Source: Paenibacillus oralis (GTDB lineage: Bacteria > Bacillota > Bacilli > Paenibacillales > Paenibacillaceae). From it: a DNA stretch of 64,000 nucleotides. Numbering within the stretch: the first letter of the stretch is position 1; each line of letters begins with the position of its first letter. The stretch spans positions 1,249,406 to 1,313,405 of the forward strand of contig NZ_RRCN01000001.1 in assembly GCF_003863965.1 (NCBI RefSeq), written 5' to 3'. A program made the translations under genes and the position numbers. The notes under the pieces were generated by a model that ran no database searches, had not been told where the DNA came from, and was given only the letters and a program-made list of their open reading frames with translations. Shown here piece by piece: positions 55,901-62,533 of this stretch.

Positions 55901-56283
55901 GTTTTTGCGCGAAAGAAGGCTCTCCGGTCGGGAAACACGTCATCATTTAAATTCGATTGAAAAACGAGACCGCCGTTGATATAAATTTTGACCGGGCTGT
56001 AACAGCTGACGGAAAAAGGCGTCTTCCCTTCCTGCTCACACCACAGCATTCCCCACACGTATACGAATTGTCCCGGCACCAAATCCGGCCACCGCCGGGC
56101 CAAATCCATGTCGTAACGGCAGTCCGCCAAGCGCTTGAACCCGCGCCGGGAGTGCACACGGTACACCGGAGGCCGCGGGGGATTCGCTCCAACATACCTG
56201 CCCGCCACGGCGGACAACACCGGCTCTACCCGGCCTGCCGCAACCCGCGCCATCGCATCGTATTCGTGAAAATAAGGCGGCAC
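52963..56283 (-). CDS. GH105 unsaturated rhamnogalacturonyl hydrolase fused to a DUF1961 domain
   Basis: A 1106-residue protein without a signal peptide. Order: an N-terminal beta-rich region (about 1-220), an Asn/Glu-rich repeat tract (about 200-310), a carbohydrate-binding-like region (about 310-470), a GH105 alpha/alpha barrel (about 540-880) with WCDDLYMSTPFL (catalytic Asp) and WGRGNGWVVF, and a C-terminal DUF1961/YesU-like sandwich (about 890-1106, YHHGAMDAFHVSYFRR). It should remove the unsaturated uronate from rhamnogalacturonan fragments made by a lyase. GTG 56283 (after AAAGGGGTGAGG) was chosen; TTG 56310 is possible. In B. subtilis YesR and YesU are separate proteins. Confidence 0.87.
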   Translation of the reverse strand: MPPYFHEYDAMARVAAGRVEPVLSAVAGRYVGANPPRPPVYRVHSRRGFKRLADCRYDMDLARRWPDLVPGQFVYVWGMLWCEQEGKTPFSVSCYSPVKIYINGGLVFQSNLNDDVFPDRRAFFRAKTGRGRNDIVLEFTAAGTGCGGVFGTGSVKGAPLDFLNPTLERRGCEGWVYSEPQAKRWDRQPGAAEGEEWEGWGSGGKREGDENAENAENAENAKNVANYENRENRENRDSSQNNGNSRNGENNGNRENYENCENCDKGQDNENSMNGGNNGNIESSENSENSQNLGGMGQSSSAFGCVWHPQDRWSPQELEAGCFARLFGSEAKPGDKVFAWCKLETRKFPAMDVWITGHYESTATVYVDGRPVFRGTEERGRFEIALRGVDCGTHDLVVESVCGGGNWGFGIDEVGELEEGETGDAFEEGAGEIAVTQASEYRRASEATPAFSRRNRVRLIKPYPVEGMTETWLYTGPFSGENAPQAAPVTVMDALLGQGEEATFWRIDRPDSWVRPFTESPLYGRWNYPLGVTLYGLLKTERALMSPHFTQYAAEHIEECSKLHEYALWDRDRYGAPGINHQLAMIDSLDDCGSFGAAMLEANKLRPIRGAAEAAAHIAGYISRIQDRLPDGTLYRARGTTDFMKDTLWCDDLYMSTPFLSKYYELTGEEAYLEDAAAQFLLYKEKLFMPELQIMHHVYDMKFGRPNGVAWGRGNGWVVFSLAELLSVMPDRHVLRPKLLTFYRELCQGYLRLQGANGLWHQVLTDPESYEEASCTSMFIYAFARGVRRGWLEEPEAYLESALRGWRGLTENCIDKHGNVYGVCRGSGYSFNKYYYKDELTWQLNDTHGIGIVLLAGIEAALLLRGKGVPVLANVDLPLENGPFIPEGWRLLYRNPLQSSQDTAGFRMEGDGAATFPLGRLRLESKRSAEKGQKANLVYWCPEEFPVDMAVSWRFRPIREPGLAILFFSARGSEGRELFDPALPLRTGEYDQYHHGAMDAFHVSYFRRMWAEERSFHTCNLRKSYGFHLVAQGADPLPGVADSAGAYRMLIVKKGPSITFAINEMIVFSWLDDGLSYGPLLAGGKIGFRQMAPLIAEYADMAVYGP
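55400..55665 (-). repeat. In-frame Asn/Glu-codon repeat tract
   Basis: Degenerate 9- to 12-bp units encode ENAENAENAK-, NRENRENRD- and NNGNSRNGENN-like sequence. The tract interrupts a conserved beta domain of the GH105 protein. Confidence 0.85.
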
Positions 56284-56290
56284 CAAAACC

Positions 56291-57718
56291 TCACCCCTTT
56301 CTCCAATCAATTTCTCCTCCCGGGTACAAGGTGGAATTGTAAAGGCGTTTCGGTTGCGGCAGCGGGCCAGGCGGCCGGGAGTTCTCAGACGGGCTTTCCC
56401 CTCCAAGCGAATCAAAGCCATTGGAACCGGCGTCAAATGCTCCGCTTAACTCCAGCGGTCCGCTCGCGAACAGAACGGCCAGATCATCGTCATAAATGAT
56501 CACCTGCTCCGTACCCCGCCCCAGCAAATCGCCATGCACCGCATACCCTTCGTGGTCAAATTGAGTGACAATCCGCTGCTCCCCGTCATAAAGGGCCGGG
56601 AATACGCCTCCGCCGCGGCGGTACGCCAAAATATAGTCTGGTGCGCCAGGATACCAGCCGCTTACCGTTTCGGCGATCGTCAGCCAGCCGCTTGTTTGCC
56701 GCTCCTCTTTCCATAATTCCCGGCCTTCCCCATCCAGCATGAATAAGGCATCCTTGCCTTTTAAGCCTTTGCCGTCGTCCTCCCGTACCATGCGGTCCAA
56801 TCCGGCAATCTGCAGGCCGGGCAGGTCGCTTCTGAACTTGCCGAGCGCGATGTGCTGCGACTCGATCGAGCCTTCGTACCGCCATAGCTCCTCGCCGTCC
56901 CGGCTGTACATCACGGTCACGCTGCCGCCGATCACCAGCTCGGGAGCCCCATCGCCGTTCACGTCCCCAACCCAGATACAGTCCGCGTGATCCTCCAAAT
57001 CCCGGCAACTCCACAGTACATTACCCTGGTGATCCAGCAAATCGTACCCCGCCATCAGCTCATCGTATCCATCCCCGTTCAAGTCGCAAGCCCAAGGGTA
57101 ATGCCCCGTGTTCCCCTCATGCGTCCACAGCAGCTCGAAATCGTGGTTCAAGGCCCATATGCGCCGGTATCGGTCTTTCAAAAGAATATCGGAAGCCCGC
57201 CCCCCGCCGCTCAAATTGGCGATAACGATACAGTCATGCGCTTCGGGGTCCGGCAAATCGTAAACCTTTTTTACCGAACCATCCTCTCCAGCCAGCACAT
57301 AAAAACGCCCATTCATCACGCACAGCACTTCCAGCTTGCCGTCCCCATCCAAATCATAAATTTGGGCCGGATAATCCGAACCCTGACTGCCCGCCCCGGG
57401 ATCGGGTTTGCCGTGCTGCCACAGCAGCCTTCCGTCCAGGTCAAACACCGTCAGGCACTGCACCTGATGGGGGATATACCGCACATCCTGGCGGTTGTCG
57501 GGCTGGACGAGCAGCATCTCCATCCGGCCGTCGCCGTTTAAATCGCCCAGCAGCATTTTACAGCGCGGACCAGCCGCCGAAATGTCGATTTCCGCTAACC
57601 GGCAAGAAGCTTGCCCGTCCGTCGCGCCACCACCACGGCTTTCTGCCCTCAAACGTGTTTCCGTCTCACTTGTCCTCCCCGCATCCATCGCACTATGATT
57701 CACTGGTTCCAGTCCCAT
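56291..57718 (-). CDS. FG-GAP/VCBS beta-propeller protein
   Basis: A 475-residue protein with about seven repeats holding calcium-binding loops: DLNGDGRME, DLDGDGKLE, DLNGDGYDE, DVNGDGAPE among them. Each is followed by a hydrophobic strand. No signal peptide is visible, and the first 45 residues are low complexity. The layout recalls propellers of rhamnogalacturonan lyase PL11, but the catalytic signature of that family is not seen. It sits 8 bp upstream of the GH105 gene and is co-transcribed. A carbohydrate-binding or lyase role is plausible but unproven. Confidence 0.7.
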   Translation of the reverse strand: MGLEPVNHSAMDAGRTSETETRLRAESRGGGATDGQASCRLAEIDISAAGPRCKMLLGDLNGDGRMEMLLVQPDNRQDVRYIPHQVQCLTVFDLDGRLLWQHGKPDPGAGSQGSDYPAQIYDLDGDGKLEVLCVMNGRFYVLAGEDGSVKKVYDLPDPEAHDCIVIANLSGGGRASDILLKDRYRRIWALNHDFELLWTHEGNTGHYPWACDLNGDGYDELMAGYDLLDHQGNVLWSCRDLEDHADCIWVGDVNGDGAPELVIGGSVTVMYSRDGEELWRYEGSIESQHIALGKFRSDLPGLQIAGLDRMVREDDGKGLKGKDALFMLDGEGRELWKEERQTSGWLTIAETVSGWYPGAPDYILAYRRGGGVFPALYDGEQRIVTQFDHEGYAVHGDLLGRGTEQVIIYDDDLAVLFASGPLELSGAFDAGSNGFDSLGGESPSENSRPPGPLPQPKRLYNSTLYPGGEIDWRKG

Positions 57719-57864
57719 CGTTACTCCACCTCCGCTCCATTTAAAAACCGCTCTTGCTCAAATTTCCACCACAAATTCCGGCTCAAAACCAAAAACGGCG
57801 TTTGACAAAACAATTAGATAAAATCCGCAACATCCTGGCTGCCGGAGAAACTTCAGTGAAAAAT

Positions 57865-58061
57865 ATAAGGGTAAAAAATGTCCCTATTGCGGCGATATCA
57901 CCCGCTTTGAGTGCAATAGAGGAATTTTATGCCGCTATTTTCTCGAATCACCAGGAAATGCCCGCTCTCCGGACCATTCAGAGGAAAATAAGTACAAAAA
58001 AGTCCGCTAATGAGTATCAACATGCCTAGCTCCGGATCATAAGTACATTAAGTACCGCTAT
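57865..58061. repeat. Intergenic module repeat, family D copy 3
   Basis: Modules at 57865 and 57916 (forward), 57988 and 58039 (inverted). Pitch 51/72/51; length 197 bp. Confidence 0.82.
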
Positions 58062-58096
58062 TTTGAGGTTGAAGGCCGCCGAACACCGCGCCAGGC

Positions 58097-58240
58097 TTTC
58101 AGCGCAGCTCTCCCCGCCCCCCACCGGACACCCCACAAATTTCAGCGCAACTCCGCTTGGCCCCACTGGACACCCGACAAACTTTCAGTCCAGCTCTCCC
58201 CAGCCCCCACTGGACACCCCAACAAATTTCAGCGCAGCTC
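58097..58240. repeat. 43-bp tandem repeat derived from a gene 3' end
   Basis: Units begin TTTCAGCGCAGCTC at 58097, 58140, 58183 and 58227, period 43-44 bp. The last unit contains the stop codon and last codons of the deacetylase gene ending at 58229. Confidence 0.8.
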
Positions 58241-59038
58241 CACCCGGCCCCCGCCGGGGACCTCGACGATGCCGCCGTCGACGCTGAGCCAAACCGGGGC
58301 CGCCCCCGGATTTTGCACAAACTCCCGCCCCGCGGAGAACCGCAGCCATTTGCAGGCCTTCATGTAATCGACGATTTCAATGTTGGTCGCGTACCAGATG
58401 TCTTCCCGTCCGCCGGCCATTTCGCAAAACCGTTCGATCAGTTCCCAGTTGTTGTCGTTGTCGAATTCGTAGCTGTGTCCCCACACGTACATCAAATACA
58501 AATATTGCGTTTTGTGCAGCTCCGTGAAGGTTTGCGCATGCTCCAGCAAACGGTCTTTATGGTGGCAGGTCGCCTCCCATTCCAGCCAATCCTCCGGCAG
58601 GTCAAAACCACCATGAGTCGTCTTCACCGTCCGCGCGTATTCGATGCCGAGATGCGGCAGCAGGTCCTTAATCTCCCGGCTGTATGAGCCGTTCGGGTAG
58701 GACATTCCCCGCACCGTCGTCCGAAACAGCCGCTCCAAATTCCGGCGGTCCTCCATCACTTCATCGACAATCTGCACCATCGGACAACGCGCTATCGTCG
58801 GATGCCATACCGTGTGGGCGGAAACCTCATGCCCCTGGTATAAGGCCACCGCTTCCTCCGCCGTCAGGCGATCTTCACCCCCGAGCAGCCCGGAATTGAT
58901 GTGAAACGTCCCGCGAATCCCATAGCGGTTAAAAATGCCGACCAGCCTCTCATCCGCCCTTCGCCCATCGTCGTAGCTCATCGTAAGCGCCTTGTGCTTC
59001 CCGCCCGGAAAGCAAAAATAGATGTTTGGCATCCTCAT
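58229..59038 (-). CDS. Polysaccharide deacetylase-like protein (NodB fold)
   Basis: A 269-residue protein without signal peptide. NodB-like strands: LTMSYDDGRRAD (motif 1; SYDDG instead of TFDDG), HEVSAHTVWHPTI (motif 2 His pair), MSYPNGSYS (motif 3) and YVWGHSYEFDN near the end. These match the cytoplasmic deacetylase-like proteins found in polysaccharide-utilisation clusters. It lies between the beta-propeller gene and the YetA-like lyase and may deacetylate imported pectin fragments. The start is ATG 59038; ATG 59032 is an alternative. Confidence 0.8.
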   Translation of the reverse strand: MRMPNIYFCFPGGKHKALTMSYDDGRRADERLVGIFNRYGIRGTFHINSGLLGGEDRLTAEEAVALYQGHEVSAHTVWHPTIARCPMVQIVDEVMEDRRNLERLFRTTVRGMSYPNGSYSREIKDLLPHLGIEYARTVKTTHGGFDLPEDWLEWEATCHHKDRLLEHAQTFTELHKTQYLYLMYVWGHSYEFDNDNNWELIERFCEMAGGREDIWYATNIEIVDYMKACKWLRFSAGREFVQNPGAAPVWLSVDGGIVEVPGGGRVELR

Positions 59039-59080
59039 GCCTTCATCCCCCCTGGCCAATGATTCGTTATTTTACCGCGT

Positions 59081-62041
59081 TTACCCGCTCATCCCGCTTT
59101 GCTCCGGCAAAAACTGATCGATCAGCTCCAGGCTGATGATCGTATTGAGCGACCATTGCGAAGCCTCGTTCGTGTTCATCCAGTCCACTTCCAGCACTTC
59201 TTCCGCATGCAGCGCCGGGACTTCCGCCCGGCTCAAATCGGTGCGCCCGAAATCATTGTCCAGCAAAATCGACCAGCACAACGCCGCCGTCGCCGCGTCA
59301 TTGTGGTAATACGCCCCGTAAGCGGCGATTGCGACGCTTAGCACCGGGTGCTCAAACCGCAGCCGTCCGCCGCCGATCGCCCCATCGGTACGGGCCAGCT
59401 TCTCCTCCGGCGGTAAATTGTAAAACAGGCCAAACTCCGCCAGCATTTCCTCCCACTCCGGGTCCTCCAGCAGCCCGGCTAGCTCGAACCATACCTGCGG
59501 GCCGCCCATGCAAATCGCCAAATGCCGCCCCCAGTTGTCATCGCCCATGCCGGTCAGCACGCCGGTCCGCGGGTCATACCCGTAGGTTGGCCCAGAAATA
59601 AGCCGGAAGTTGGCCGCTTTCAGGCAGCCTATCCCCGTGATGATCTTGTCGCGGTAGGCTTCGTCCTCATAACGCTCCCAGCGGGTCATCCAGTTCGAGC
59701 TAAATGCCGCCCAATCCGGTCCGACGCGAATATGGGCAGGGTGTTCATCCTTCGGAAAATAAGCCCGCATCGGGTCCAGCGTTACCGTGGAGTAATCCGC
59801 ATTCTTCACCTCATCCATCATGTCCCCGATCCGCTCATCCGCGGTCAAATAATAGTAGTAACGGTGCAGCCCGGCCATCGCGATCCGCGCCTCCTTGCAG
59901 CCGCAGCCCCAGTGGACGACATTGTGACGCGAGCCGAGTCCGGCGTATTCGCCGAAATGGTAAACGTCCACTTCGCTCGTATGCCGGGTCATCGCCTCCG
60001 CCATCCGGAACACATCCTCCCGGCCCGTGCGGAGAAACGTCAGCCACAGCCACATGTTCGGAGCAAGCTCGGTATTTTGCCAGGCGCAGCCGCCCAAATC
60101 ATAATTCCACACGTGCCGGACCGGGTCATAACTGTGCATACAATCGCCGTAGTCCCAAAATCCGTACCAATTCCGCTGCTCGATCTCCCGCCGGTAAAAA
60201 GCGATGATCCCGTCCAGGCGGTCCTCGAGATATGCTTTGGCCGGCGTACTCCGGTCGGGCAGGCTCCATATGCCGAACGCCCCCGCCGCGTAAGTATACT
60301 CCGGCTCGCAAACGAGCCGGGAAGGCGCTCCGGCCTCGCGCGCCATACGGGCGAGCAGCCCGGCAGCGGGCGTCTCTCCGGCGCACCACACCGTCAGCTC
60401 GCTCGTGTTGGCGATACCGTAGGGCGTGGCCCGCAGCTCTTCGGCACCTTCGTACGAAGATTCCACATGTGTCTTCGTGTCGTAATGCCGCAGATCCATG
60501 GCCTCCGCATCCGGCGACCAAAACCAAACGGTGAGCTTCGCCTCCTCTCCGGCCATGCCGGTTACCTCCAGCCCGGAGGGATGCTTTTGCCAAAAGTCTT
60601 TAAGTCCAACGGCAAGTCCTCCGCCCTCGCTCCCGGCATATCCCAAACCGCCGGCCCGCCGCCCGTCCGCCGCCTTCACCCAACTGCAGCCTGCCCCGGT
60701 CCGCTTGGCGATGCGGTAGTGCTCGGAGGAATCCTGCACCAGCTTAAAGGCGTCCCAGGTCGCCGAATCGTCCAGCAAGCCAAGAAAATATGCGTCCTGA
60801 TCCGGGTCAAACGCAACCTTCCGCCCCGCCGTCTGTCCGGCAAAAAGCTCACGATAACGGCCCTTCGTGCGGCGTGTATGCAGCGTTTTCGGCGACTCGC
60901 TGAACAGGCCGCGTTCGCCGGCAAAACGCACATGCCGGTTGTACAGCGGCCCGTGCATCGGCAAGGCAAAGGAAATCCCCAGCCCTTTGATGAAGTCCTG
61001 ATGGGGATTTCCGTCATAGTGGAACGTATAGACGAAACGGATCGACTCCAGCCCGGCGTAAAAATACAACCGCAGCGTAAACGGGAGCCACTCCCTGCTC
61101 CCGCCGGACGCCGCTTGATGCCGCCCCTCCAGCTTTACCACCGCACGGACCGGGCCAGCCTGCTCCACCTTGGCCCGGTGGATGCGGCCGGCAAACGGCT
61201 CCTCGCGGCGGACGCGCACCCCGCTTGCGGCGCTTTCCGCTTCACGGAGGCAGACGAGCGTTCCGCCGCTGCACACCTCCGCGCCGCCCCGCATGATGCT
61301 GCGGATCACCTTTTGGCCGCGGGCGCCGATCAGGCAGGTGATGACCCCCGTGTCCACCCGGATTACGTCATCCTGCTCCTCGACGGAAAGCGCCCCGCCT
61401 GCCGCGAAGGCGCGTTCGTTTCCGCCCGGGTCAAGCCGCTCGGCAGCGCCGCCCGAAGGCAAACTTCCCGCCGCCGTTGCCGGCGTTTCCGTCCCGCTTT
61501 CGCCTCTTCCGAATACCGCCGCATGGGCGGTCCATTTCACGCTTCCGTCCGGCCAGTAGGCCGTGGGCCAGCTTTGCATGGGAACAAGCACTTCGCCCGG
61601 GACCACGTCCGCAATCACGTCCGGGATCAACTCCGCCCGCGCCGCATGTTCCCGGACCAAAGCAGCCCCCGGAGTCCCATCCGACGCCGACAAGCTAACC
61701 GTACTGCCAGTGGTGCCAACCGTGGCGCTACCTGCGTTGTCCACACTGCCCGCACATCCTCCCCCCGCAGACTTGGCAAACATGGAGGGCTCAGTGGACC
61801 CGCCAGACCCGGCAAACACGGCAGGCCCGCTGGACGCGATAGGCCCGGCTGATCCGCTGGCCCCGCCACACCCAGCGCCCCCGCCAAGCCAGCCCAGCCT
61901 AAGCCCCGGCACCTCCTCCCGGGCCAGCACGCCTTTTTTCCAGGGGACGCCCCAGGTCGTGCCGACAGACAGCTCCGGTTCGCCCCGCTCGCTTAGCCAC
62001 CGCAAATAGATCGGCCCCGCTTCAGACAAAGCTCCAGACAC
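59081..62041 (-). CDS. YetA-like exo-rhamnogalacturonan lyase (PL26)
   Basis: A 986-residue protein without a signal peptide, resembling B. subtilis YetA and fungal exo-lyase of PL26. N-terminal beta-sandwich (about 1-380) with PIYLRWLSERGEPEL, SWPTAYWPDGSVKW; central domain with FHYDGNPHQDFIKGLGI; and an alpha barrel with YGFWDYGDCMHSYDPVRHVWNYDLGGCAWQNTE, HYFGEYAGLGSRHNVVHWGCG. These are the family's most conserved blocks. A 75-residue Gly/Ser/Ala insert (about 55-130) is unusual. GTG 62041 is nine bases after AAGGAG; ATG 62050 would have no spacing. It removes rhamnogalacturonan disaccharides from chain ends, feeding GH105. Confidence 0.85.
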   Translation of the reverse strand: MSGALSEAGPIYLRWLSERGEPELSVGTTWGVPWKKGVLAREEVPGLRLGWLGGGAGCGGASGSAGPIASSGPAVFAGSGGSTEPSMFAKSAGGGCAGSVDNAGSATVGTTGSTVSLSASDGTPGAALVREHAARAELIPDVIADVVPGEVLVPMQSWPTAYWPDGSVKWTAHAAVFGRGESGTETPATAAGSLPSGGAAERLDPGGNERAFAAGGALSVEEQDDVIRVDTGVITCLIGARGQKVIRSIMRGGAEVCSGGTLVCLREAESAASGVRVRREEPFAGRIHRAKVEQAGPVRAVVKLEGRHQAASGGSREWLPFTLRLYFYAGLESIRFVYTFHYDGNPHQDFIKGLGISFALPMHGPLYNRHVRFAGERGLFSESPKTLHTRRTKGRYRELFAGQTAGRKVAFDPDQDAYFLGLLDDSATWDAFKLVQDSSEHYRIAKRTGAGCSWVKAADGRRAGGLGYAGSEGGGLAVGLKDFWQKHPSGLEVTGMAGEEAKLTVWFWSPDAEAMDLRHYDTKTHVESSYEGAEELRATPYGIANTSELTVWCAGETPAAGLLARMAREAGAPSRLVCEPEYTYAAGAFGIWSLPDRSTPAKAYLEDRLDGIIAFYRREIEQRNWYGFWDYGDCMHSYDPVRHVWNYDLGGCAWQNTELAPNMWLWLTFLRTGREDVFRMAEAMTRHTSEVDVYHFGEYAGLGSRHNVVHWGCGCKEARIAMAGLHRYYYYLTADERIGDMMDEVKNADYSTVTLDPMRAYFPKDEHPAHIRVGPDWAAFSSNWMTRWERYEDEAYRDKIITGIGCLKAANFRLISGPTYGYDPRTGVLTGMGDDNWGRHLAICMGGPQVWFELAGLLEDPEWEEMLAEFGLFYNLPPEEKLARTDGAIGGGRLRFEHPVLSVAIAAYGAYYHNDAATAALCWSILLDNDFGRTDLSRAEVPALHAEEVLEVDWMNTNEASQWSLNTIISLELIDQFLPEQSGMSG
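61640..61890 (-). repeat. In-frame Gly/Ser-rich insert of the YetA-like gene
   Basis: Low-complexity segment of about 250 bp with 15- to 30-bp degenerate repeats (CCGCCAGACCCGGC-type), encoding GSAGPIASSGPAVFAGSGGS-like sequence. Confidence 0.7.
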
Positions 62042-62238
62042 GGCAATCATCTCCTTATTCCGGATATGCCCTGATTGTAGGCACAGGCCGGTTTTGCCGG
62101 CAATGAGACATTTTTGCCCGTGTTTCCCCGCGCCCCGGCCCGCCGGAATTAGCCGGATTGCACATTTTCCTCCGCTTTGGACTTTGTTGCGCCTCCGGAA
62201 TTCCGCCGTTTTGCCACTAGCGTTGCACACAACTATTC

Positions 62239-62421
62239 TAACGGTTGCCACAACCGCTATTTGTCCCCAAAACGTTGATTTCAACTTCTAACGGTTGCCA
62301 TGGCGCTTATTTAACCTAAACCCGGCTATTTCCACGTGGATTCAGGCAAATAACGACGCTCGTAACCGTTAGAATTTAGAAAATGGCTTTTTTCGCAAAA
62401 TAGCCGTTGCTGCAACCGTTA
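62239..62421. repeat. Intergenic module repeat, family B copy 2
   Basis: Modules TAACGGTTGCC-type at 62239 and 62289 (forward), 62348 and 62398 (inverted). Pitch 50/59/50; length 183 bp. Spacers match those of the copy at 20760. Confidence 0.85.
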
Positions 62422-62533
62422 GATTTCCGGCGGCCCCAATTTCGATTCGAAAACCTGAGCCATTGCGGAAATCCGGAAAGTATCAGGGCTGCAACTTGTC
62501 TTGTGCAAGAGTTTATGCAACGCTAGTGCCGTT

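Noticed and set aside
59522-61852. Plus-strand open frame of 776 codons
   Set aside because: It is antisense to the YetA-like lyase, an artefact of high GC content.
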